A program made the position numbers and the translations under genes. From an uncultured Rhodoblastus sp. (lineage in GTDB: Bacteria > Pseudomonadota > Alphaproteobacteria > Rhizobiales > Beijerinckiaceae): DNA of 36,316 nt. This document shows positions 1 to 6,759 of this stretch, piece by piece. Below the pieces are notes generated by a model. That model saw nothing but the letters and a program-made list of their open reading frames with translations. It ran no database searches and was not told the origin of the DNA. Location of the stretch: contig NZ_CAIUXT010000160.1 in assembly GCF_903903185.1 (NCBI RefSeq), positions 1 through 36,316 on the forward strand, read 5' to 3'. The first letter of the stretch is position 1, and the number at the start of each line of letters is the position of its first letter.

Positions 1-1146
1 CGCACCCACGGTTCCGCGATCTTTACCCGAGGCGAGACGCAGGCTCTGGTGGTCGCGACGCTCGGCACCGGCGAGGACGAGCAATTCATCGACTCGCTGG
101 AGGGGACCTACAAGGAACACTTCCTGCTGCATTACAACTTCCCCCCCTACTCGGTCGGCGAGACCGGCCGCATGGGCACGCCGGGCCGGCGCGAGATCGG
201 CCACGGCAAGCTCGCTTGGCGCGCGATCCGCCCGATGCTGCCGACGGCGGCGGAGTTCCCCTACACGATCCGCGTCGTCTCCGAGATCACCGAGTCGAAC
301 GGCTCGTCCTCGATGGCGACGGTGTGCGGCTCCTCGCTCGCCCTCATGGACGCGGGCGTCCCGCTCAAGCGCCCGACCGCCGGCATCGCCATGGGCCTGA
401 GTCTGGAGGGCGAGCGCTTCGCCGTGTTGTCCGACATTTTGGGCGACGAGGATCATCTCGGCGACATGGACTTCAAGGTCGCCGGCACGGAGGTGGGCGT
501 CACTTCGTTGCAGATGGACATCAAGATCGCCGGCATCACCGAGGAGATCATGAAGGTCGCGCTCGGCCAGGCCAAGGCCGGCCGCCTGCACATCCTGACC
601 GAAATGGCCAAGGCGCTGACCAACGCCCGCGCGGAACTTGGCGAATTCGCGCCGCGCATCGAAACGATGAAAATCTCGACCGACAAGATCCGCGACGTGA
701 TCGGGTCGGGCGGCAAGGTGATCCGCGAGATCGTCGAAAAGACCGGCGCCAAGATCAATATCGACGACGAGGGCACGGTCAAGATCGCCTCCAGCGACGG
801 CAATGCGATCAAGGCGGCGATCGCCTGGATCAAGTCCATCGCCTCCGATCCGGAAATCGGCCTGATCTATGACGGCACCGTGGTCAAGACCACCGATTTC
901 GGGGCCTTCGTCAATTTCTTCGGCGCCAAGGACGGCCTCGTTCATATCTCGCAGCTTTCGAGCCAGCGCGTCGCCAAGACCACCGATGTCGTCAAGGAAG
1001 GCGACAAGGTCAAGGTCAAGCTGCTCGGCTTCGACGATCGCGGCAAGGTGCGCCTGTCGATGCGCGTGGTGGATCAGACCACCGGCGAGGATCTTGAGGC
1101 CAAAGCCAGGGCGGAAGCCAAGGAAGAGGCGGATACGCAGGCCTGA
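1..1146 (+). CDS. pnp: Polynucleotide phosphorylase, C-terminal part (5' end outside window)
   Basis: The frame is open from the first base and reads [17 protein letters not shown], the start of the second RNase PH domain of PNPase. Downstream come the KH domain (GSGGK loop near window residue 236) and the S1 domain ([12 protein letters not shown] near its end). PNPase degrades RNA 3' to 5' phosphorolytically and works with RNase E in the degradosome. About half of the roughly 700-residue protein is present; the missing part carries the first PH domain. It ends in an acidic, Glu/Ala-rich tail ([16 protein letters not shown]), as is common in alphaproteobacteria. It converges on fabI. The identification is secure. 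Confidence 0.97.
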   Translation, partial: RTHGSAIFTRGETQALVVATLGTGEDEQFIDSLEGTYKEHFLLHYNFPPYSVGETGRMGTPGRREIGHGKLAWRAIRPMLPTAAEFPYTIRVVSEITESNGSSSMATVCGSSLALMDAGVPLKRPTAGIAMGLSLEGERFAVLSDILGDEDHLGDMDFKVAGTEVGVTSLQMDIKIAGITEEIMKVALGQAKAGRLHILTEMAKALTNARAELGEFAPRIETMKISTDKIRDVIGSGGKVIREIVEKTGAKINIDDEGTVKIASSDGNAIKAAIAWIKSIASDPEIGLIYDGTVVKTTDFGAFVNFFGAKDGLVHISQLSSQRVAKTTDVVKEGDKVKVKLLGFDDRGKVRLSMRVVDQTTGEDLEAKARAEAKEEADTQA

Positions 1147-1161
1147 CGGCCAGCCATCGTC

Positions 1162-1293
1162 ATGCCCGGCCTTGTGCCGGGCATCCACGCCAGGACGCAG
1201 CCACTTTCGTCAACGAAATGGCGTGACTCCTGGCCTATTTCGGAATGATTTGGCCCGGTTGGTCGGCATGAATGGCCGTGACAAGCACGGCCA
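1162..1293. repeat. Pair of REP-like palindromes between pnp and fabI
   Basis: Two stem-loops with the same plan lie in the convergent gap. The first is ATGCCCGGC-cttgt-GCCGGGCAT (1162-1184); the second is ATGGCCGTG-acaag-CACGGCCAT (1271-1293). Their pentanucleotide loops CTTGT and ACAAG are reverse complements, so the two units face each other as in a BIME. CATGCCCGG-cttgt type palindromes are familiar intergenic repeats in Rhizobiales genomes. Confidence 0.65.
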
Positions 1294-1310
1294 TGACGGA
1301 TGGGACGACA

Positions 1311-1344
1311 AAAAAAAAGGCGGCCTCGACGGGCCGCCTTTTTT
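1311..1344. terminator. Bidirectional intrinsic terminator between pnp and fabI
   Basis: A run of A (1311-1318) precedes the stem GGCGGCC (1319-1325), loop TCGACG, and stem GGCCGCC (1332-1338), followed by a run of T (1339-1344). The hairpin has a U tract on both strands, so it can end both pnp (+) and the fab operon (-). Confidence 0.88.
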
Positions 1345-1363
1345 CTGCGCCGTTTTTCCGGTT

Positions 1364-2182
1364 CTATTCGATATCGCCCTTCAAACTTCCCGGTTGCGGC
1401 ATCGAAATGGCGTTGTAGCCCGAATCGACGAAATGCACTTCGCCGGTCACCCCGGCGGCAAGATCGGACAGGAGATAGAGCGCCGAGCCGCCGACATCCT
1501 CGATCGACACGTTGCGGCGCAGAGGCGCGTGGTTCTTCTGGAAATTGAACATGAAGCGGGCGTCGGCGATGCCGGCGCCGGCGAGGGTGCGGATCGGCCC
1601 GGCGGAAATGGCGTTGACGCGGATGTTCTGCTCGCCGAGATCGGCGGCAAGATAGCGCACGCTGGATTCAAGCGCCGCCTTGGCGACGCCCATCACATTA
1701 TAATTGGGCATGACGCGCGTCGAACCGCCATAGGTCAGGGTCAAAAGCGCGCCGCCTTTGGGCATCAGCTTCATCGCCCGTTGCGCGATCTCGGTGAAGG
1801 AAAAGGCCGAAATCACCATGGTGCGCGAAAAATTCTCGCGCGTGGTGGAATCGACATAGCGGCCCTTCAATTCGTTGCGGTCGGAAAAACCAATCGCGTG
1901 GACGACGAAATCCAGCGTCCCCCACTGGCTCTCAAGCTCGGCGAACACCGCATCGACGCTGGCGATATCCTCGACATCGCAGGGCAGCGTGACGGTCGAG
2001 CCGAGGCTTTCGGCCAGCGGCTTGACGCGCTTGCCCAGCGCTTCGCCCTGGTAGGTGAAGGCGAGTTCGGCGCCCTCGGCGGCCAGGGCCTGGGCGATGC
2101 CCCAGGCGATCGAATGGTCGTTGGCGACGCCCATGATCAGGCCCCGCTTTCCGTTCATCAAGCCCTTGGCGGAAATCGTCAT
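1364..2182 (-). CDS. fabI: Enoyl-[acyl-carrier-protein] reductase (NADH), FabI
   Basis: FabI reduces trans-2-enoyl-ACP in the last step of each fatty acid elongation cycle. The 272-residue length fits. The cofactor motif GVANDHSIAWG is at 18-28, and the FabI catalytic signature Tyr161-x6-Lys168 lies in YNVMGVAKAALE, with Tyr151 as the second conserved tyrosine. It is the last gene of a fabA-fabB-fabI run on the minus strand, 15 bases after fabB, and ends at the bidirectional terminator. Gene order and motifs make the assignment firm; as the apparent reductase of the operon it would be the triclosan/diazaborine target class. Confidence 0.96.
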   Translation of the reverse strand: MTISAKGLMNGKRGLIMGVANDHSIAWGIAQALAAEGAELAFTYQGEALGKRVKPLAESLGSTVTLPCDVEDIASVDAVFAELESQWGTLDFVVHAIGFSDRNELKGRYVDSTTRENFSRTMVISAFSFTEIAQRAMKLMPKGGALLTLTYGGSTRVMPNYNVMGVAKAALESSVRYLAADLGEQNIRVNAISAGPIRTLAGAGIADARFMFNFQKNHAPLRRNVSIEDVGGSALYLLSDLAAGVTGEVHFVDSGYNAISMPQPGSLKGDIE

Positions 2183-2197
2183 CTAAAAAACTTTCGG

Positions 2198-3418
2198 TCA
2201 GGCATCGACATGTTTGAAGATCAGCGTCGCATTGGTTCCGCCAAAACCGAAGGAATTGGACAGGACCGCGCCAAGCGTCTTGTTGTCCTGGCGCTGGCGC
2301 AGGATGTTCATGTCGGCGAAGGCGGGATCGAGGCGCGTGATATTGGCGCTCTCGCAGATGAACCCATTCTGCTGCATCAAAAGGCAATAGATCGCCTCCT
2401 GCACCCCCGCCGCGCCGAGTGAATGCCCGGTCAGCGACTTGGTGGCGGAAATCGGCGGGCATTTGTCGGCCCCGAATACCGCCCGCAGCGCCTCGATCTC
2501 CTTGAGATCGCCGACCGGCGTCGAAGTGGCGTGGGGATTGATGTAATCGATCGGAATCTTGCAGGTCGAAAGCGCCATGCGCATGCAACGCTCGGCGCCT
2601 TCGCCCGACGGCGCGACCATGTCATGGCCGTCGGAGGTCAGGCCATAGCCGGCGAGTTCGGCGTAAATCTTGGCGCCGCGCGCCCTGGCCCGCTCATATT
2701 CTTCGAGCACCAGCACGCCGGCGCCGCCGGCGATGACGAAACCGTCGCGGCTCTCGTCATAGGCGCGCGAGGCCGTGGCCGGCGTCGCGTTATAGGACGA
2801 GGACATCGCGCCCATGGCGTCGAACAGAACCGAAAGCGTCCAGTCGAGATCCTCGCAGCCGCCGGCGAACATCACGTCCTGCTTGCCGTATTGAATCATT
2901 TCGGCGGCGTTGCCGATGCAATGCGACGACGTCGCGCAGGCCGACGAAATCGAATAATTGACGCCCTTGATCTTGAACCAGGTCGCCAAAGTCGCCGAAG
3001 CGGTCGAGGACATGCATTTGGGCACGGCGAAGGGGCCGACGCGCTTGGGCCCCTTGCTGCGGGTGATGTCGGCGGATTCGACGATGACGCGGGTCGAGGG
3101 GCCGCCGGAGCCCATGACGATGCCGGTGCGCGGGTTGACGATGTCGCTCGTCTCCAGACCGGAATCGGCGATGGCCTGGTCCATGGCGACATGGTTCCAC
3201 GCCGTGCCCGTGGCGTGAAAGCGCATGGCGCGGCGATCGACCAGCTTTTCCGGGTCGAGCGTCGGCGCGCCGTGAACCTGACAGCGAAAGCCCAGTTCGG
3301 CGTATTTCTCGGCCCGCACGATGCCTGAGCGCGCCTCGCGCAGCGAGGCCAGAACTTCGCTGGCGTCATTGCCGATGGAAGAAACAATGCCGATGCCGGT
3401 GACGACGACGCGTCTCAT
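2198..3418 (-). CDS. fabB: 3-oxoacyl-[ACP] synthase I, FabB
   Basis: FabB is the condensing enzyme that elongates unsaturated acyl-ACPs, working with FabA in anaerobic-type unsaturated fatty acid synthesis. The 406-residue protein has the thiolase fold with nucleophile Cys161 ([12 protein letters not shown]), His296 ([11 protein letters not shown]) and Lys327/His332 ([13 protein letters not shown]). The C-terminal [12 protein letters not shown] motif is typical of KAS enzymes. The position between fabA and fabI supports FabB over FabF. ATG is chosen because [10 protein letters not shown] is the conserved beginning of the family. Confidence 0.96.
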   Translation of the reverse strand: MRRVVVTGIGIVSSIGNDASEVLASLREARSGIVRAEKYAELGFRCQVHGAPTLDPEKLVDRRAMRFHATGTAWNHVAMDQAIADSGLETSDIVNPRTGIVMGSGGPSTRVIVESADITRSKGPKRVGPFAVPKCMSSTASATLATWFKIKGVNYSISSACATSSHCIGNAAEMIQYGKQDVMFAGGCEDLDWTLSVLFDAMGAMSSSYNATPATASRAYDESRDGFVIAGGAGVLVLEEYERARARGAKIYAELAGYGLTSDGHDMVAPSGEGAERCMRMALSTCKIPIDYINPHATSTPVGDLKEIEALRAVFGADKCPPISATKSLTGHSLGAAGVQEAIYCLLMQQNGFICESANITRLDPAFADMNILRQRQDNKTLGAVLSNSFGFGGTNATLIFKHVDA

Positions 3419-3462
3419 GACTTCACCCCTTTTGGCCTTGCGGCGGCTTTATTTTTTGTGCG

Positions 3463-3542
3463 CGCGGCAAGCCGCGAGCAGAGTCCCTCGCATAAGCCCG
3501 GCGTCGCGGTCGCTCCTGACCGCTCCGCTTGCGCGGAGCGGT
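3463..3542 (-). repeat. Intercistronic repeat copy A (35-nt core plus hairpins) between fabA and fabB
   Basis: The gap holds three parts. A perfect 10-bp stem-loop, ACCGCTCCGC-ttgc-GCGGAGCGGT, is at 3519-3542. A 35-nt core at 3483-3517 reads AGGAGC...CGCGACGCCG...GCGAGGGAC on the minus strand. A short hairpin CGCGGC-aa-GCCGCG is at 3463-3476. The core recurs at 19439-19473 with 29 of 35 bases identical, also flanked by hairpins. No T run follows the strong stem, so attenuation or mRNA stabilisation is more likely than full termination. Confidence 0.7.
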
Positions 3543-3556
3543 AACCCAAAGGTTTG

Positions 3557-4078
3557 TCAGGCCGCCGGCTGGAACAGGCCGACGCGCATATCCTTGACCT
3601 CGTAGATCCGCGCCCCGTCGGCCTCAAGCCAGCCGTCGGCGATGCCGAGGATCAGCTTGCCCTTGAACACGCGTTTGAACTCGACGCCATAGACGACCTT
3701 CTTGACGCCGGGCAGCACCTGATTGGCGAATTTGACCTCGCCGACGCCGAGCGCCCTGCCGCGTCCCTTGAGGCCGAGCCAACCGAGGAAAAAGCCGGTC
3801 AATTGCCAAAGGGCGTCGAGACCGAGGCATCCGGGCATGACCGGATCGCCATGAAAATGGCAGCCGAAGAACCACAGGTCGGGATGGATATCGAATTCGG
3901 CGCGCACATGGCCCTTGCCGTTGACGCCGCCCTCCTCGCTGATCTCCACGATCCGATCGAACATCAGCATCGGCGGCAGCGGCAATTGCGCATTGCCCGG
4001 ACCGAAAAGTTCGCCGCGCCCGCAGGCCAGGAGGTCTTCATAAGCGAAACTGGAGCGTTTCTCGCCCATCTGGGACAT
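3557..4078 (-). CDS. fabA: 3-hydroxydecanoyl-[ACP] dehydratase/isomerase, FabA
   Basis: FabA dehydrates 3-hydroxydecanoyl-ACP and isomerises trans-2- to cis-3-decenoyl-ACP, the branch point to unsaturated fatty acids. The 173-residue hot-dog protein carries the active-site segment [17 protein letters not shown] with His74 and Asp88 (His70 and Asp84 in E. coli numbering). It is first in the fabA-fabB-fabI run and divergent from irr, a gene order seen widely in Rhizobiales. An AGGGG sequence lies only 2-3 bases before the first ATG; the Met at residue 4 would have better spacing, so the start may be three codons later. Confidence 0.96.
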   Translation of the reverse strand: MSQMGEKRSSFAYEDLLACGRGELFGPGNAQLPLPPMLMFDRIVEISEEGGVNGKGHVRAEFDIHPDLWFFGCHFHGDPVMPGCLGLDALWQLTGFFLGWLGLKGRGRALGVGEVKFANQVLPGVKKVVYGVEFKRVFKGKLILGIADGWLEADGARIYEVKDMRVGLFQPAA

Positions 4079-4175
4079 TTCCCCTAAAGCTTGAGCTCCG
4101 GCGGAGCCTCGAGGTGGTTTCGGCGTTGAAATTTTCCAGCATTGAAGATTTTTATGCGGAAGCCGCCGGAATGGA

Positions 4176-4190
4176 TAGAAGGGGCTTCTA
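4176..4190. promoter_or_regulatory. Palindrome TAGAAGGGGCTTCTA in the fabA/irr divergent region
   Basis: A perfect 6-bp inverted repeat (TAGAAG-ggg-CTTCTA) lies 98 bases before fabA and 264 before irr. It resembles the Irr box/ICE half-sites (TTTAGAA / TTCTAAA), but the distance between half-sites is 5 bases rather than the usual 3 and the outer A/T positions are incomplete. It may be an operator for Irr itself or for a fab regulator. The rest of the 375-base gap holds only the irr promoter candidate described separately. Confidence 0.3.
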
Positions 4191-4346
4191 ACACAGCCGT
4201 CGCAGGGCCGAAAGCCGAACGAAACGAAGAATCATGCGGATTCCCGCAAGAGGATGGCCCCGGCGCCGCGACCTTTTGCCGCGCCAAAAAGCTTGCCGTC
4301 GAGCGAAATACCGCGGCGGCGAACCCAAAGGCGCCGCACGGCGTTA

Positions 4347-4375
4347 TTGCCGGCGAGCGAGCAAAAGTCTATATG
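4347..4375 (+). promoter_or_regulatory. Candidate sigma-70 promoter of irr
   Basis: TTGCCG (4347-4352), a 17-base spacer and TATATG (4370-4375) fit the housekeeping promoter pattern. Transcription would start near 4382 and give a leader of about 72 bases, with a strong purine-rich ribosome site (AAGGAAGGAGGGAGG) before the ATG at 4454. Confidence 0.4.
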
Positions 4376-4453
4376 GAGCGATGGCGCTTTGCTCGGGGCC
4401 AAAATGCTTTCGCCGGTTTCTGACCGGCTGTTTGAAGGAAGGAGGGAGGCTTC

Positions 4454-4948
4454 ATGACCAGGATGGAAACCGACGCCGTCTCCCGCGTCAAGCGGCCTCC
4501 CCGCCGGAAACCGGCCAGGGCGGGCGATCTCGATGGCTGCCCGATGCACGATCTTCGGCGCAAGCTGAGCGCCGCCGGCCTGCGTCCGACGCGCCAGCGC
4601 CTGCGGCTCGGCTGGCTGCTGTTTGGCTCCGGCGACCGCCATGTCACCGCCGAGCGCCTCTATGACGAAGCTTTGGCCGCCCGCGCGCCGATTTCGCTCG
4701 CCACCGTCTATAATACGTTGAACCAGTTTTCATCGGCAGGACTGTTGCGGGAAATCGCCGTCGATGGCGCGAAAACCTATTTCGACACCAATCTCGCCGA
4801 CCATCAGCATTTTCTGACCGAAGAGGCGCATCTGCTGGTGGACCTGCCCCGGCAACTGATCGATTTCAGCCAATTGCCCGAACTGCCGGAGGGCATGGAG
4901 ATCGCCCGCGTGGACGTGGTCGTGCGCCTGCGTCGCAAGCCGAGCTGA
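4454..4948 (+). CDS. irr: Iron response regulator Irr (Fur family)
   Basis: Irr is the heme-sensing Fur-family regulator of iron and heme genes in Rhizobiales. The N-terminus holds the heme regulatory motif GCPMHD (Gly28-Asp33), with the Cys-Pro pair intact and Met where Bradyrhizobium Irr has Trp. It is followed by LRPTRQRLRLGWLLFGSG and the winged helix ending in SLATVYNTLNQ (81-91). A His-x-His site (ADHQHF, 117-119) corresponds to the His-rich second heme site. The length of 164 residues is normal for Irr, and the divergent fabABI location matches other Rhizobiales. The start at 4454 follows an excellent ribosome site. Confidence 0.93.
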   Translation: MTRMETDAVSRVKRPPRRKPARAGDLDGCPMHDLRRKLSAAGLRPTRQRLRLGWLLFGSGDRHVTAERLYDEALAARAPISLATVYNTLNQFSSAGLLREIAVDGAKTYFDTNLADHQHFLTEEAHLLVDLPRQLIDFSQLPELPEGMEIARVDVVVRLRRKPS

Positions 4949-5062
4949 CAGGAACGCCTCCGCGCCCGCCTGGATCGCAGGCAGGATGTGGACGAAAAAT
5001 CCCCGATTTCGCCAATGGCCAACGACGGGTCCGGGAAAGCCCGGTCCCGCCGGGTTGTCGTC

Positions 5063-5251
5063 TCAGCCGGCGCCCGGGTCGGACTCGCGGCCCGACGGTT
5101 CCGACGGCAATACGCCGGAACCGGGACAGGCGTCGTAATTGGTCAATTCCGGACGCGCATGGGGGCCTGCCATCGGCATGGTCTGAGCGGGTTTGGCGGT
5201 ATCGACCTTCGGGACGACGACGGGTTTCTGCAATTCGACGGCTTGGGTCAT
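5063..5251 (-). CDS. Small hypothetical protein (62 aa)
   Basis: This is an unrecognised 62-residue protein starting MTQAVELQKPVVVPKVDTAK and ending in a Gly/Pro/Ser-rich tail (YDACPGSGVLPSEPSGRES). There is no signal peptide or membrane segment, and one cysteine. AAGAGGCG lies 4-11 bases before the ATG. Upstream in-frame codons would extend the frame, but they run through a hairpin and a 34-bp palindrome and look non-coding (Arg/Lys-rich). The gene is isolated between irr and recF. A real small protein is favoured over chance by the ribosome site and residue composition, but this is not certain. Confidence 0.5.
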   Translation of the reverse strand: MTQAVELQKPVVVPKVDTAKPAQTMPMAGPHARPELTNYDACPGSGVLPSEPSGRESDPGAG

Positions 5252-5280
5252 GATCGCCTCTTGCGTCAGCCTGACAAAGA

Positions 5281-5316
5281 ATCGCTCAGCCTGTTTTTCA
5301 GGCGCGATCTTTTTTT
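5281..5316 (+). terminator. Plus-strand intrinsic terminator in the leader of the small gene
   Basis: The hairpin ATCGC-tca-GCCTG-ttttt-CAGGC-GCGAT is followed by seven T on the plus strand (5310-5316). On the minus strand the same hairpin lies in the leader about 30 bases before the 62-residue gene and has no proper T run. The plus-strand transcript it would end is either the irr read-through or an unannotated RNA antisense to the small gene. Confidence 0.55.
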
Positions 5317-5389
5317 GAGCAGTTCGCATTAAACCACGATCCCGTTTTTTTGCATCGCGGTAATTTGTCGCAATGCGACGTAAATCTGC

Positions 5390-5423
5390 GCGCCACAATT
5401 TTCGGCGCCGAAAATTGTGGCGC
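5390..5423. repeat. Perfect 34-bp palindrome
   Basis: Two 17-base arms (GCGCCACAATTTTCGGC and its exact complement) meet with no spacer at GGC/GCC. The element sits in a 323-base gap between the small gene and recF whose right part (about 5480-5540) is clearly AT-rich. No T run follows on either strand, so a terminator is unlikely; a protein-binding site, replication-linked cruciform or MITE relic are possible. Nothing else coding is seen in 5252-5574. Confidence 0.8.
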
Positions 5424-5574
5424 CGCGATTTGGGCGGCTGGCGCGGCGGTTTGAAAAATTGCCGACCTTGCACAAGGAGAATTCAATTTAAACAATTATT
5501 TAGGTGATTTCCACGATTCCGCAACGGGTGAAAATCATCTAGCCGCACAGAGGCGCGCAAGCTAAAAGCCTTTC

Positions 5575-6759
5575 ATGACCCTTCCCGCCGCCCGCGATGT
5601 TTCCTTTTGCGCCCGCAAAATCCGGCGCGTCGTGCTGGCCGATTTCCGCTCCTGGGCGGCGCTCGACCTGCGCGCTTCCTCCGGCATGGCGGCGCTGGCG
5701 GGCGATAATGGCGCCGGGAAAACCAATCTGCTCGAAGCCTTGTCGCTGTTCACGCCGGGGCGAGGGCTGCGCCGCGCCGATCTTGGCGAAATGCCACGTC
5801 AAAACGGCGGCGGCGGCTTCAGCGTCTCGCTCGAAATCGCCGGCGAGGCCGGCGGATTGCTGCAATTGGGAACCGGCCTCGAAATGGTCGAGGGCGTGGG
5901 CCAGCGCAGGTTCCGCCTCGACCGCGAGCCGATTTCTTCCGCCCGCGCTTTCGCCGATCATGTCCGGATCGTCTGGCTGACGCCGTCGATGGACGGTCTG
6001 TTCACCGGCCCGGCGGGCGAAAGGCGGCGCTTTCTCGACCGGCTGGTGCTGGCGGTGGACAGCGAACATGGCGCGCGCGTCAATGCGCTGGAGCGCGCCC
6101 TGCGCAATCGCAACCGGTTGCTGGAGGAGCGGCGCGGCGAAAAAATCTGGCTCGACGCCGCCGAACGCGAAATCGCCGAACTCGCCGTTTCCGTCGCCAG
6201 CGCCCGGCGCGAGACGGTGGAGCGCCTCGCCGCCCTGATCCGCGCCGGACGCGACGACGATTCGCCCTTTCCCTGGGCGGAAATCGCGCTGGAGGGCGAG
6301 ATCGACCTTTTGGTCGCCGAGCGCCCCGCGCTGGAGGCGGAAGACGCATTTCGCGCCCTTTTGCGGGGTAGCCGCGCCCGCGACGCCGCCGCGGGCCGGA
6401 CCCTGATCGGCCCGCAGGCCAGCGATCTCGCCGTGCTGCACGGCCCCAAGCAATGCCAGGCGCGGCGCGCCTCGACCGGCGAGCAGAAGGCTTTGCTGGT
6501 CGCTCTGGTGCTCGCCCATGCGCGGCTGGTGGCGGCGATGAGCGGCATCGAGCCGATCGTCCTGCTCGACGAAATCGCCGCTCATTTCGACCCGTTGCGC
6601 CGCCGCGCGCTGTTCGACGCGCTGCGCGCGCTCGGCGGCCAGGTATGGATGACCGGGGCGGACGTGAGCCTGTTCGACGATCTGCGCGGCGGCGCCGATA
6701 TTTTCGCCGTGGCGGGGGGCAAGATCTCGCCCGTCTCGTCCGGGGACGGCGCGCCATGA
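5575..6759 (+). CDS. recF: DNA replication and repair protein RecF
   Basis: RecF is an SMC/ABC-type ATPase that binds gapped DNA and loads RecA with RecO and RecR. Walker A GDNGAGKT is at 43-50, the ABC signature STGEQKAL near 300, and Walker B IVLLDEIAAHFD near 328. The N-terminal VVLADFRSW matches the family's LxNFRNY segment. The 394-residue length is typical. Instead of the common dnaA-dnaN-recF order, this recF is coupled to recQ: its TGA overlaps the recQ ATG. The partner recR is also in the window (18751-19356). Confidence 0.96.
   Translation: MTLPAARDVSFCARKIRRVVLADFRSWAALDLRASSGMAALAGDNGAGKTNLLEALSLFTPGRGLRRADLGEMPRQNGGGGFSVSLEIAGEAGGLLQLGTGLEMVEGVGQRRFRLDREPISSARAFADHVRIVWLTPSMDGLFTGPAGERRRFLDRLVLAVDSEHGARVNALERALRNRNRLLEERRGEKIWLDAAEREIAELAVSVASARRETVERLAALIRAGRDDDSPFPWAEIALEGEIDLLVAERPALEAEDAFRALLRGSRARDAAAGRTLIGPQASDLAVLHGPKQCQARRASTGEQKALLVALVLAHARLVAAMSGIEPIVLLDEIAAHFDPLRRRALFDALRALGGQVWMTGADVSLFDDLRGGADIFAVAGGKISPVSSGDGAP

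Noticed and set aside
869..2422. A 517-codon open frame across the pnp end and fabI on the plus strand
   Set aside because: It is Arg/Pro-rich, overlaps two certain genes, and crosses a terminator hairpin. It is an artefact of high GC.
4988..5332. A 114-codon plus-strand frame after irr
   Set aside because: It has no good ribosome site, a low-complexity composition, and runs over a plus-strand terminator; the minus-strand 62-residue frame fits better.
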